From: CAWCKS01 sp963763485
GTDB lineage: Bacteria > Pseudomonadota > Alphaproteobacteria > Rhizobiales > Xanthobacteraceae
Assembly (NCBI GenBank): GCA_963763485.1
Contig: CAVXOW010000008.1
Coordinates: 992,001 to 1,056,000, forward strand
Length of the DNA: 64,000 nucleotides
Direction: 5' to 3'
The translations under genes and the position numbers were made by a program. Of the stretch, positions 35,329-43,714 are shown piece by piece; the first letter of the stretch is position 1; each line of letters starts with the position of its first letter. A model generated the notes under the pieces. The model was not told the origin of the DNA, did no database searches, and saw only the letters and a program-made list of their open reading frames with translations.

Positions 35329-35967
35329 CTAGCCGTTCACGCCGGTAAACTCCCCCGTCTTGCGATCCAGCACCGACAGTGAGCCGCGCGCGACACCGAA
35401 GTAGGCGCCGTGCAGCGCGAGCTTGCCGCGCTCGGCGAGGATGCTGATGCACGGGAATGTCATCAGGTTGTCGATGCTGCGCAGGATCGCCTTGTGTTCG
35501 ATCCGAGTGATGAACTCGGCGAGCTGTTCATTTTCCGCGCGCGGATTCTCGTCGAGCGTCGGTGCCAGCAGCGACATCCAGCGGCCGATGAAATCGCCCG
35601 GTGACAGCGGCGCCTGGTCCTGCACCAGCGCCCGGATGCCACCGCACTGGGCATGGCCGAGCACGACGATGTGTTTGACTCGCAGCACCTGCACGCCGAA
35701 TTCCAGCGCCGCTGATACGCCGTGCGCGTTGGCATCCGGCTGATACGGCGGCACGATGTTCGCCACGTTGCGCACGACAAAGAGTTCGCCGGGGCCGGCG
35801 TCGAAAATCGCCTCCGGCGACACCCGCGAGTCGCAGCAGCCGATCACCATGATCTCCGGCGACTGGCCGCGCTCGGCAAGCTCGCGATAACGCGATTGTT
35901 CCGCGGACAGGCGGTCCCGGGCAAAGCTGCGGTAGCCTGAAATCAGCCGGTCCGGAAAGCCAGTCAT
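35329..35967 (-). CDS. Beta-class carbonic anhydrase
   Basis: A 212-residue enzyme hydrating CO2. Zinc ligands and the Asp-Arg dyad are visible in VIGCCDSRVSPEAI (Cys, Asp, Arg) and VLGHAQCGGIRAL (His, Cys). VVRNVANIVPPY and ALEFGVQVLRVKHIV complete the fold. The start MTGFPDRLISGYRSFARDR at 35967 is the family-typical one; the longer open frame to 36240 is not conserved-looking. Cytoplasmic. Confidence 0.95.
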   Translation of the reverse strand: MTGFPDRLISGYRSFARDRLSAEQSRYRELAERGQSPEIMVIGCCDSRVSPEAIFDAGPGELFVVRNVANIVPPYQPDANAHGVSAALEFGVQVLRVKHIVVLGHAQCGGIRALVQDQAPLSPGDFIGRWMSLLAPTLDENPRAENEQLAEFITRIEHKAILRSIDNLMTFPCISILAERGKLALHGAYFGVARGSLSVLDRKTGEFTGVNG

Positions 35968-36070
35968 GCGCGCCCTCGTTGCTGCGATTGGGCTATCGCT
36001 AACCACGGCTTTGGCGCGGCGGCAACCCTCGTCGTGCGCGGCCGGCGAAGTTCCTCGACCTTTAACCCGC

Positions 36071-36382
36071 TCAGCCGCGAAACGCGGTCTCGGCGATGGT
36101 TTCCAGCGGAATGACCTCGACTTCGCCACCGGCCACCTTGCGCGTCTCTTCATTGTAGCGCGGGAAGAACGCGCTGCCTTGCAGCGCCTTGATCGCCTGC
36201 TCATCGACCGCGCCAGCGATATGGAAATAATCGGCGCCATCGCGCCGCTTCAGGCAGCGATAGGAGATTTTGCCTTTCACGGCGGGATCGCTGTCGAGCT
36301 GGGCGATGAAATCAGCGATGTGCGTGTGCCAGTCGGCCTCGCTACCCTGGCTGCGCCGATACCTGATCATGAAATACTTCAT
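36071..36382 (-). CDS. Small conserved protein of unknown function
   Basis: A 103-residue soluble protein beginning MKYFMIRYRRSQGSEADWHT and ending EVEVIPLETIAETAFRG. Alternating strand and helix patterns and its length suggest a ferredoxin-like (ABM or YCII-like) fold. No catalytic motif is assigned. It is divergent from the HxlR regulator by about 140 bases and could be its target. Confidence 0.65.
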   Translation of the reverse strand: MKYFMIRYRRSQGSEADWHTHIADFIAQLDSDPAVKGKISYRCLKRRDGADYFHIAGAVDEQAIKALQGSAFFPRYNEETRKVAGGEVEVIPLETIAETAFRG

Positions 36383-36524
36383 TGGCGGCTCCTGCTGGAT
36401 CTCTGCCGATCAATTCTGGCTTTGCCTCCGGCACAGTTAGGAATGTAAGATACGCAGACGCAAGTATGGACAAAAATGATACTGTGACGCTGCGAACTTC
36501 CGATCTGCCGGGGGCCAGAACCAG

Positions 36525-36923
36525 ATGACGAAAACGTCGCGAAGACTTCATCAATGTCCCGTCGCAGCCTTTCAGAAACTGATCAGCGGCAAGTACAAGC
36601 TGCGCATCCTGTGGGATCTGCAGGACGGGCCGCGGCGCTACAGCGAGATCCGCAGCGGCCTGTTGCGCGGCGCCGGCGCGGGTACCGGTGAGATCGCCCC
36701 GCGCGTGCTGAGCCGCGAGCTCAAGGCCCTGGCTGCGAGCGGGATGATCGACCGCAAGGATTTTGGCGTGGTACCGCCGCGCGTCGAGTATCGCCTTACG
36801 CGCAAGGGCACAAGTTTCATCCCGGTGGTCGCGGCGATCCGGGATTGGGGCGCGCGTCACCTCGATGACGCCGCCGTCGCGGCGTCGATAGCAGAGCGGC
36901 AGCGCGCGGAGGTGCGCCCGTGA
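36525..36923 (+). CDS. HxlR family winged-helix regulator
   Basis: A 132-residue transcription factor. CPVAAFQKLISGKYKLRILW is the HxlR signature, followed by the recognition region (ISRELKALAASGMIDRK type, here LSRELKALAASGMIDRKDF) and a wing VPPRVEYRLTRKG. The Cys at residue 11 is a typical redox-sensing position in this family. Its stop overlaps the start of the CitE-like gene by four bases (GTGA), so the two are coupled. Confidence 0.92.
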   Translation: MTKTSRRLHQCPVAAFQKLISGKYKLRILWDLQDGPRRYSEIRSGLLRGAGAGTGEIAPRVLSRELKALAASGMIDRKDFGVVPPRVEYRLTRKGTSFIPVVAAIRDWGARHLDDAAVAASIAERQRAEVRP

Positions 36924-37798
36924 CTGTTCGTCCACGCCGCAGCTTCCTGTTCATGCCCGGCTCCAACGCCCGCGCGCTGGAGAAAGCGAAGACGCTCGCC
37001 GCCGACGGCTTCATCTTCGATCTCGAGGATGCGGTGGCGCCCGACTTGAAGCAGGCGGCGCGCCAGCAAATCGCCGACGCTGTCGCCTCGCGCGGTTACG
37101 GCAAACGCGAGATTCTCGTCCGCATCAACGGACTCGACACCTCGTGGTGGCTCGAGGATGTCGGTATGGTCGCCAGGGCGCATCCGGACGGCATCGTCAT
37201 CCCGAAGGTGCAAAGCCCGGATCAGCTGACCGCGATCTCCGACCGGCTCGGCGACATCAACGCCGACCACGCCATCCGGGTCTGGGCGATGATCGAGACG
37301 CCGCTCGGCGTGCTGCGCGCCGAAGAGATCGCCGAGCAGGCGCGCGATTTCGAGGTGCGGCTCGAAGGTTTTGTTATCGGACCGAACGACATCGCGCGCG
37401 AAACCCGCATGCGCATGGTGAAAGGCCGCAGCCCCATGCTGCCGGCGCTGTCGAATTGCATCTTCGCCGCGCGCGCCCATGGCATCGACATTCTCGACGG
37501 CGTCTGCAACGATTTCTCGGATACGGAGGGTTTTGCGAGCGAATGCGCGCAGGCGCGCGAGATGGGGTTTGACGGCAAGACCCTGATCCATCCGAGCCAG
37601 ATCGAAGCCTGCAATGCGGCGTTCACGCCAACCTCGGATGAGATTTCGCGAGCGCGCGAAATTCTTGCGGCATTCGAGAAGCCGGAAAATGCCGGCAAGG
37701 GCGCGATCCGGCTCGGCGGCCAGATGGTCGAGCGGTTGCATATGGAGATGGCAAAACGGACAGTTGCGATCGCCGATGCGATCGGGAGCCAGGCCTAG
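36920..37798 (+). CDS. HpcH/HpaI aldolase/CitE-like CoA ester lyase
   Basis: A 292-residue TIM-barrel lyase. Landmarks are SFLFMPGSNARALEKAKTLA, the metal-binding FDLEDAVAPDLK, VWAMIETPLGVLRAEEI and FDGKTLIHPSQIEACN. This matches the CitE-like group that cleaves malyl-, methylmalyl- or citramalyl-CoA. The GTG at 36920 overlaps the regulator stop. The lyase has its own regulator but no adjacent CoA ligase, and the citrate lyase alpha and gamma subunits are absent, so it is a stand-alone CoA ester lyase. Confidence 0.93.
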   Translation: MTVRPRRSFLFMPGSNARALEKAKTLAADGFIFDLEDAVAPDLKQAARQQIADAVASRGYGKREILVRINGLDTSWWLEDVGMVARAHPDGIVIPKVQSPDQLTAISDRLGDINADHAIRVWAMIETPLGVLRAEEIAEQARDFEVRLEGFVIGPNDIARETRMRMVKGRSPMLPALSNCIFAARAHGIDILDGVCNDFSDTEGFASECAQAREMGFDGKTLIHPSQIEACNAAFTPTSDEISRAREILAAFEKPENAGKGAIRLGGQMVERLHMEMAKRTVAIADAIGSQA

Positions 37799-37997
37799 CC
37801 TGATCGACGACCATCGGCCGCGTCCGCCGCGGCAAAAGCGTCGGCTGGTGTGAACTGGTTCACGATATTTCGCCGTATTTGCATCTACGATGGTCGGGCG
37901 GGGCGCGTCGTTATTGTCGTAGGGTTTTCGAATAGAGAAATTGCGCCACGCACAGTTCCTGATTGTTCGTAACTGCAGCAATATTGGAGCGTGCATC

Positions 37998-39194
37998 ATG
38001 ATAAATCCCAATCGTCGCATCTTTCTCGAAGCGTTTGCGCTTGGCGCGGGTGCCTTGGCGGCATCGCCAGCCGCCGCAGCGCCGACTGACGGTCATGCCG
38101 CCGGCTATGACGTTGCGCCGTCAGGCGAATTCCTCAAGACCATCCCACGCAAGAGCGGTGACGCGGTGACTTTCACCGCCTCGCTGGACAAGGGCCCGAT
38201 CAAGGCCACGTCGGGCGGCTGGGCGCGCGAAATCACGACACGCGGCCTGCCGATCGCAACCGGCATCGCCGGCGCACATCTCTTCATGAACGCCGGCGGC
38301 TCGCGCGAAATGCACTGGCACAATTCGGCCGAGTGGGCCTATGTCGCCGACGGCCATTGCCAGGTGACGGTGGTCGATCCCGACGGTGCCGCCGAGGTCG
38401 TCAATCTCGGTCCCGGCGACCTGTGGTATTTTCCGAAAGGCCACAGTCACGCGATCCAGACCCTTGGCACGACGCCCTGTCACGCCATCCTGGCGTTCGA
38501 CGACGGGCTTTATTCCGAGCACGGCACCTTCGGCATTTCGGACTGGATGAGCCGCTACGATGCGCAGGCATTGACGCAGGCATTCGGCGTTTCCGCCGAG
38601 ACGCTCGGCCAGATCCCGAAGGCTGAGACTTACATCATGCAGGGCGATGTCCTGCCGCTCGATGGACCCCAGGCCCGTGCCGCTCACGAGGTGGATCACG
38701 CGCGGACGCACCGCCATGCGTTGATGGCGCAAAAGCCGCGAGTCAGCACGCCGGGCGGCACGCTCCATGTCGCCTCGTCGAAGGAGTTTCCAATGTCGAC
38801 AACCCTGACCGGCATGGTGCTGAAGTTGAAGCGCGGTGCGATGTACGAGCCGCATTGGCACCCCGACGCCAATGAGTGGCACTATGTGCTGAAGGGTCGA
38901 ACGCGCGTGACCCTGTTTGCGCCCGACAAGCGCGTCGCGACGGCGGAACTTGGTCCTGGCGACTGCGCCTATATCCCGCGCAACGCCGGCCACTCGATCC
39001 AGAACATCGGTCCTGACGATGCGGAGGTGGTTGGCGTGCTCGATAGCCCGGTGTATCGCGAGAGCTCGCTGTCGGATTGGCTTGCCAAGGCGCCACATCA
39101 CCTGCTCGCCAACAATCTCGGCCTGTCTGAGAAGGCGATCGCGAGCTTCAGCAAGAAGCGCATGGTGATCGCGCCGTCGGTGACGCCGGCCTAG
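37998..39194 (+). CDS. Oxalate decarboxylase-like bicupin, exported
   Basis: A 398-residue protein with two cupin domains. The N-terminus NRRIFLEAFALGAGALAASP looks like a Tat-type signal. Domain 1 has the manganese site MHWHNSAEWAYV and FPKGHSHAIQ; domain 2 has PHWHPDANEWHYV and IPRNAGHSIQ. The lid after domain 1 reads DDGLYSEHGTFGISDW, which places a Glu where oxalate decarboxylases have SENS; oxalate oxidases differ here. That favours decarboxylation of oxalate to formate and CO2. The ATG at 37998 has GGAG upstream. Monocistronic by spacing. Confidence 0.88.
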   Translation: MINPNRRIFLEAFALGAGALAASPAAAAPTDGHAAGYDVAPSGEFLKTIPRKSGDAVTFTASLDKGPIKATSGGWAREITTRGLPIATGIAGAHLFMNAGGSREMHWHNSAEWAYVADGHCQVTVVDPDGAAEVVNLGPGDLWYFPKGHSHAIQTLGTTPCHAILAFDDGLYSEHGTFGISDWMSRYDAQALTQAFGVSAETLGQIPKAETYIMQGDVLPLDGPQARAAHEVDHARTHRHALMAQKPRVSTPGGTLHVASSKEFPMSTTLTGMVLKLKRGAMYEPHWHPDANEWHYVLKGRTRVTLFAPDKRVATAELGPGDCAYIPRNAGHSIQNIGPDDAEVVGVLDSPVYRESSLSDWLAKAPHHLLANNLGLSEKAIASFSKKRMVIAPSVTPA

Positions 39195-39242
39195 CGATGA
39201 TGACCGGCCGCCCCTCTCCGCCAGGAGAGGTGGCGGCGACGT

Positions 39243-39581
39243 CTAAGCGCTGGCGAGCGCGGCAAGCCCGAATGCCTCGCGGGCGATGTTGCATTCGGCG
39301 TCGCCCGGCAGGCAGCTTCGGCACACCTCGGGCCTGACGTTGTAGATGGTGCAAGAGGTTTGCACGCCCACTTCGCCGGCGAGTGCGGAGCAGCGATTGC
39401 CGTTGCAACGCATGCCGCGCTCGCCAACGAATACCGCCGGAATCGCGAGAATGTCGGCTTCCGTTTCCACGGAAAAACGCGGCCATTCCTTCGAGAAGGC
39501 GCAGCACGCGCCGCACGATGTGCAGAGATCGGAGTCCGATGTCGTCCGGGTGGCGGATGCAGCGCCGAGCGTTGCGCTCAC
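39243..39581 (-). CDS. YkgJ family cysteine cluster protein
   Basis: A 112-residue protein with the YkgJ cysteine pattern: SDLCTSCGACCAFSKEW, then RCNGNRCSAL, TSCTIYNVRPEVCRSC and a final Cys in GDAECN. The cysteines probably bind zinc or an Fe-S cluster. The GTG at 39581 overlaps the leuD stop by four bases (GTGA), so it is translated from the leuD message. Why it is coupled to leucine synthesis is unknown. An in-frame upstream start would lie inside leuD and was rejected. Confidence 0.88.
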   Translation of the reverse strand: MSATLGAASATRTTSDSDLCTSCGACCAFSKEWPRFSVETEADILAIPAVFVGERGMRCNGNRCSALAGEVGVQTSCTIYNVRPEVCRSCLPGDAECNIAREAFGLAALASA

Positions 39582-40183
39582 AGCCAGGGCATCGCCTCTT
39601 TCGCCCGCGCCTCGTAGCCGTCGATCGACTTGCCCTTCTGCATGGTCAGCCCGATGTCGTCGAGGCCGTTGAGCAGGCAGTGCTTGCGGTGCGCGTCGAT
39701 GTCGAACTTGACCACGCCGCCGTCGGGGCCGCGGATCTCCTGTTTCTCGAGATCGATCGACAGCGTCGCGTTGGAGCCGCGCTCGGCGTCGTCGAACAGC
39801 TTGTCCAGGTCCTCCGGCGAGACGCGGATCGGCAGGATGCCGTTCTTGAAGCAGTTGTTGTAGAAGATGTCGCCGAACGAGGTCGAGATCACGCAGCTGA
39901 TGCCGTAGTCGAGCAGCGCCCACGGCGCGTGCTCGCGGCTCGAGCCGCAGCCGAAATTGTCGCCGGCGACGATGATTTTGGCCTTCTTGTAGGCCGGCTT
40001 GTTCAGGATGAAGTCCGGGTTATCAGAGCCGTCGTCCTTGTAGCGCTGTTCCGAGAACAGCCCCTTGCCAAGCCCGGTGCGCTTGATGGTCTTCAGGTAC
40101 TGCTTGGGGATGATCATATCGGTGTCGATATTGACCATCTTCAGGGGCGCCGCGACGCCTTCCAGCTTTGTGAACTTGTCCAT
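39578..40183 (-). CDS. leuD: 3-isopropylmalate dehydratase small subunit
   Basis: A 201-residue subunit that completes the isopropylmalate isomerase active site with LeuC. Landmarks are MDKFTKLEGVAAPLKMVNID, TDMIIPKQYLKTIKRTGLG, the FGCGSSREHAPWALLDYGI loop and SFGDIFYNNCFKNGILPI. Complete, with a normal length. The partner leuC is at 61.5-62.9 kb. Confidence 0.97.
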   Translation of the reverse strand: MDKFTKLEGVAAPLKMVNIDTDMIIPKQYLKTIKRTGLGKGLFSEQRYKDDGSDNPDFILNKPAYKKAKIIVAGDNFGCGSSREHAPWALLDYGISCVISTSFGDIFYNNCFKNGILPIRVSPEDLDKLFDDAERGSNATLSIDLEKQEIRGPDGGVVKFDIDAHRKHCLLNGLDDIGLTMQKGKSIDGYEARAKEAMPWL

Positions 40184-40314
40184 CGTTCCCGGGCTCCGAG
40201 CTTGGGTGGCATCGTCTTAGCGCGCCGGTAGAGGCGGTCAAGGCATTGGAACGCTTGGCGGAACTGCGTAGCCCGTGGAACGGTGTTTATTCCTCGACGC
40301 TTGGCGGGGTTGCG

Positions 40315-40797
40315 TCAGTCGCCGAACGGGCCCGGCGGCATGGGCGGCATAGAAGGCTTCCTCACCGCCCACCACGTACCGAGTAGACATCCGATGAGAG
40401 GGCCGACGATCAAGACTAGGCCATGTGCTGACAGGCGGCCTTCTGTGAGGGACAACCAGATCGCGGCAATCGCAAGCGGACAGAGCAACAACAGTTCGCT
40501 AACCAACCCAGGCACATAGCGCCGCTCGCCACGGCTTAGCCAAGGTAAGAATTGAAAGACCGCGACACCAATCAGTATCGCGACCGCGCATCCGAGCGCG
40601 GTTTCAGGCGAAGTCGGCGCGCTGATCGCGCAATACGTCCCACACGCAACAACAATCGGAATGCCCACGAGAAGGTTTCTCAGGGTGATCGGCTCACCGT
40701 AGCTACTGGACCAGCCGCGCTTGTACATCACGTAGCGCTCGATTTGCTCGAGAGCTAACGCGGCAGTGCTGAGCCACACGATGGTTTCGAGCGACAT
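40315..40797 (-). CDS. Small polytopic membrane protein of unknown function
   Basis: A 160-residue protein with four or so hydrophobic segments (about residues 5-18, 41-60, 68-85 and 95-135) and a short Pro-rich tail (PSMPPMPPGPFGD). No domain is recognised. Base composition is lower in GC than the leu genes, which suggests it is a recent arrival here. Confidence 0.65.
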   Translation of the reverse strand: MSLETIVWLSTAALALEQIERYVMYKRGWSSSYGEPITLRNLLVGIPIVVACGTYCAISAPTSPETALGCAVAILIGVAVFQFLPWLSRGERRYVPGLVSELLLLCPLAIAAIWLSLTEGRLSAHGLVLIVGPLIGCLLGTWWAVRKPSMPPMPPGPFGD

Positions 40798-40862
40798 GGC
40801 AGGATCTCGCCATCGGCAATGGGCGCGATCTTAGCACGCGACTGCCGCGTGTATTCGAAAAG

Positions 40863-41276
40863 CTATTCCGCGCTCGCCTCGATCGTCTCCATGTCGGTGT
40901 CGGACAGGCCGAAGTGGTGGCCAATCTCGTGCACCAGCACGTGGCGCACGATGGCCCCGAGCGTCTCGTCGTGCTCGGCCCAGTAGTCGAGGATCGGCCG
41001 CCGGTAGAGCCAGATCATGTTCGGCATCGGGTTCGGGTCCGTGAGGCTGCGGAACGGCAGTCCGACGCCGTGGAACAGGCCCAGCAGGTCAAATTCACTT
41101 TCCGCGCCCATGTCGTCGAGCACGGCGTCGTCGGCAAAATCTTCGACGCGGATCACGAGCCCGTCACATAGCGTGCGAAAATGCTGCGGCAGGCGCTCGA
41201 ACATCTCCTGCGCCATGATTTCTAGCTCGGCGAGGGAGGGTGCTTTTGCGCTCGGCCAATCGGGAGGGGATGCCAT
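40863..41276 (-). CDS. Zincin-like metallopeptidase family protein
   Basis: A 137-residue protein of the short minimal metallopeptidase family (PF06262 type). The zinc motif is HVLVHEIGHHFGL (HExxH plus a downstream Asp in SDTDMETIE). MAQEMFERLPQHFR and MIWLYRRPILDYW are family features. No signal peptide is present, so it is probably cytoplasmic. Activity of the family is poorly established. Confidence 0.88.
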   Translation of the reverse strand: MASPPDWPSAKAPSLAELEIMAQEMFERLPQHFRTLCDGLVIRVEDFADDAVLDDMGAESEFDLLGLFHGVGLPFRSLTDPNPMPNMIWLYRRPILDYWAEHDETLGAIVRHVLVHEIGHHFGLSDTDMETIEASAE

Positions 41277-41391
41277 TCCGCCATCTTAGCGCATAAATCC
41301 GGCCAAGGAATCTCGCCCAAGCCGGTTTCCACTTTATCGTGAAATCCGTTATGGATGACGGCGTCGAGCATTCGCGTGGGTGGGCTTTGCA

Positions 41392-41692
41392 ATGAAGCTG
41401 GTCGTATCGTTCACTTTGATGGCTGCCGCGGCAGGCGTTGCGCTTGTCCCGGCTGAACCTGGTCATGCTCAGACCGCACCGCCGCGAGCACAGCACGCCA
41501 CCTCGCAAACATCGTCTGACTTTTCGGCGCAGCGTCGCCTTCGCTATCGCGCCACGCCGATCTATATTTATGGCCGCCGGCCGCTTTCGCCGACCGCGGT
41601 CCGCGCCTGCAGAATCCTGGTACGCATACGAATATCGCCCGAGCGGCACAGTGATCGTGCCGCGCATGAGCTGCCACTGGATCGACCGCTGA
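41392..41692 (+). CDS. Small secreted protein of the DFSAxRR group, frameshifted
   Basis: The ATG at 41392 opens a signal peptide (MKLVVSFTLMAAAAGVALVP) and a mature part with SSDFSAQRRLRYRATPIYIY. After about 41607 the sensible frame is one base over: PAESWYAYEYRPSG, then TVIVPRMSCHWIDR. Total span is 301 bases (3n+1). GTCCGCG in place of GTCGCG would account for it. The motif D-F-S-A-x-R-R is shared with the products at 42857 and 43231. Function unknown. Confidence 0.65.
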
Positions 41693-41698
41693 TCGAGA

Positions 41699-41801
41699 CT
41701 CTCCGTTCGTCCCCGCGGACGCGGGGACCCAGCTCAGGCCAAGTAACCAACGCCTCATTTGATTGCTCCTGGATTCCCGCTTTCGCGGGAATGAACGGAG
41801 T
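41699..41801 (+). repeat. Palindromic intergenic repeat
   Basis: CCCCGCGGACGCGGGG (41711-41726) and GATTCCCGCTTTCGCGGGAA (41772-41791) are two small palindromes flanked by CTCCGTTCGTCC and GAACGGAG, which are nearly inverse. The remaining 41802-42018 has no gene; it ends in the ribosome site of the next gene. Confidence 0.65.
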
Positions 41802-42018
41802 CGAAACGATCCGCGCACGCTCTCTCAATTCTTTGCTCGCGCAGCGCGCGTTCATCATTGCGGCAGTGACATTCATTCCGCATTCACGTCGCCGCGCTTA
41901 ACGTTTCGCTCGCGACGAGGGACATCGGACAAAGCGTTGAGGTGTGAGCGGAACCGCCGCGCGAGCGGCGCGTTCGCGTCTCACCGCAATCGCTCATGCT
42001 CCCTGGAGGACGACCAAC

Positions 42019-42228
42019 ATGAAGAAGCTGCTTGGCCTTGTCGCGATCGGTGGACTGATGGTTCTCGCTATGCCTTCGCTGAAGGCGGAGGCCGCGAGCC
42101 TGATCAATCCGGCGATCTCGTCGCCGATTGCTGCTGCAGCCGCGGGCTCCGGTATCACCGAAGTGCGGTGGCATCGCTATCACTGGCATCGGCACCACTG
42201 GCGGCGGTGGCATCGCCGTCACGGGTAG
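42019..42228 (+). CDS. His/Arg-rich small secreted protein
   Basis: A 69-residue protein, with GGAGG upstream of its ATG. Signal peptide at residues 1-25 (MKKLLGLVAIGGLMVLAMPS). The mature C-terminus is almost all His, Arg and Trp (WHRYHWHRHHWRRWHRRHG). It is likely to bind metals or anionic surfaces. Second member of the small secreted cluster. Confidence 0.75.
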   Translation: MKKLLGLVAIGGLMVLAMPSLKAEAASLINPAISSPIAAAAAGSGITEVRWHRYHWHRHHWRRWHRRHG

Positions 42229-42267
42229 TCGTGAACTTCGAGCAACGACGACAACGGGAGGGCAATC

Positions 42268-42729
42268 ATGAGGTTGACACGATGGCTGGTCGGCGCGGCG
42301 GCGGCATTGAGCCTCGCGCTGACGCTGGCGCCGCTTGGCCAGGCGCAGGCGATGACGCCGGCAAGTGCGGGCACGGCGGCAGCGGTCAAGACCATCGCCG
42401 CTGAGGGCACGACGCAGGTTCGCTTCGGCGGCCATTTTGGTGGCGGTCACTTCGGCGGCGGCCATTTCCATGGCGGCGGCTTCCATCACTTCCACGGCGG
42501 CGGGTTCTATCGCCCGCATGTCTTCGTCGGGCCGCGTTTCTATCATCGCCCACGGTTCTACGCGGGCTACTATCCGTATTATGCGCCGGTGTATCGCTGC
42601 CCGGTGGTGTGGACCGTCTACGGCCCGCGGCGGATTTGCGCTTACCGCCGCCACTTCGTGCGCTACCACTGGCGCCACCCGCACCGCCATTACTACGTTC
42701 ACCGCTACCGGCACTATCGCTGGATGTAG
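42268..42729 (+). CDS. Gly/His/Tyr-rich secreted protein
   Basis: A 153-residue protein with a signal peptide (residues 1-28, ending GQAQA). The mature part has a GGHFGGGHFGGGHFHGGG array at residues 54-71, followed by Tyr/Pro/His-rich sequence (FYRPHVFVGPRFYHRPRFYA). Such patterns suggest a metal-binding or disordered envelope protein. It follows the preceding gene by 40 bases and may share its transcript. Confidence 0.8.
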   Translation: MRLTRWLVGAAAALSLALTLAPLGQAQAMTPASAGTAAAVKTIAAEGTTQVRFGGHFGGGHFGGGHFHGGGFHHFHGGGFYRPHVFVGPRFYHRPRFYAGYYPYYAPVYRCPVVWTVYGPRRICAYRRHFVRYHWRHPHRHYYVHRYRHYRWM

Positions 42730-42856
42730 CAAGCGCGGCTGCGGTCTTCCGCGGCAGTGTTGCGTTTTGCCGGATTGCGGAACCGGTCCGGTGCGTTAGG
42801 ATTTGTGGGGTAGCAAGTGTTGCGATCCCCGAAATCCTCGCGCACGGACGGTTGTC

Positions 42857-43138
42857 ATGACGCCCACAAGACTCTTGCCTGCGCTTCTTGCGCTGCTCGT
42901 CGCAAGTGCGGCGTTGCCGGCAGCGGCGTCGCAACGTGCTGTCCGAACCCCAACTGTGATGCGAGTGTCAGCGCTGGTTACGCCGACCGATTTCAGCGCG
43001 AGCCGCCGGGGCGCGCATCGCGCGCGCCACGCCACGCGCGTCCATATCTATCGGCGCGGCGATTATTCTTTCTTCGAGCCTTATGCGCCGCCGGTTCCGG
43101 CATTCTTCCCGTTCGGTTATCACCAGGGCTATTTTTAA
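42857..43138 (+). CDS. Small secreted protein, DFSAxRR motif
   Basis: A 93-residue protein with a signal peptide (LLPALLALLVASAALPAAAS) and the mature motif PTDFSASRRGAHRARH, then an aromatic tail DYSFFEPYAPPVPAFFPFGY. The ATG at 42857 is preferred over an upstream in-frame start that lacks hydrophobicity. Paralogous by motif to 41392 and 43231. Confidence 0.75.
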   Translation: MTPTRLLPALLALLVASAALPAAASQRAVRTPTVMRVSALVTPTDFSASRRGAHRARHATRVHIYRRGDYSFFEPYAPPVPAFFPFGYHQGYF

Positions 43139-43230
43139 AGGACCGCATTTGAACGTTGCGTTTGCACGCCGCGTCAGATGAATTGAGGTTGTCCTGCGCG
43201 GCAGCGTGACCTCATGTGTGAGGTGATCCG

Positions 43231-43536
43231 ATGACGAAATTTCTTTCCCTCGCGGTGGGGGCGATTTTGCTTCACGCAACTGCGGCAGTCGCGGCGCCGA
43301 CCGTGACCGTAGCGCAGGATCATCCGTTGCCGGCCGCCTCGACCGCAAAGAGTTCGTCCACCGACATCAGCGCGGCACGACGGCACTATCGCTACGTCGG
43401 CAATCGCTGGCGCGTGGTGCGGCCCTATCCGACCTACGGCTACTACGGCCCGCGGCCGCGCTACTACCGGCCCTATCCATATTACGCGCCGATCCCGTTC
43501 GGCTTCGGTTTTGGTTTTGATCCGTATTACTGGTGA
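43231..43536 (+). CDS. Small secreted Tyr/Pro-rich protein, DISAxRR motif
   Basis: A 101-residue protein. Signal peptide MTKFLSLAVGAILLHATAAV; then STDISAARRHYRYVGNRW and a Tyr/Pro/Gly tail (YPTYGYYGPRPRYYRPYPYY). The D-I-S-A-A-R-R motif matches the neighbours at 41392 and 42857. Last gene of the cluster, followed by a repeat. Confidence 0.78.
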   Translation: MTKFLSLAVGAILLHATAAVAAPTVTVAQDHPLPAASTAKSSSTDISAARRHYRYVGNRWRVVRPYPTYGYYGPRPRYYRPYPYYAPIPFGFGFGFDPYYW

Positions 43537-43555
43537 GTAAGACGGGTACTCACCT

Positions 43556-43696
43556 CACACCTCATGGTGAGGAGGCCGAAGGCCGTCTCGAACCATGAGG
43601 CCGCTAAGTCACGGCCTCTTCCTTCGAGACGCTTGCTATAGCCGTCCAGAGGACGGCGTCGCTTCGCTCGCCTATGGCAAGCTCCTCAGGATGGCG
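43556..43696 (+). repeat. Composite intergenic repeat
   Basis: CCTCATGGTGAGGAGGC..GAACCATGAGGCCG..CCTTCGAGACG..GCTCCTCAGGATGG is a known-looking multi-copy rhizobial layout, with the outer ends CCTCATGGTGAGGAG and CTCCTCAGG partly inverse. It separates the secreted cluster from the next gene. Confidence 0.65.
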
Positions 43697-43714
43697 ATGT
43701 TCCCTCAGTAGCTG

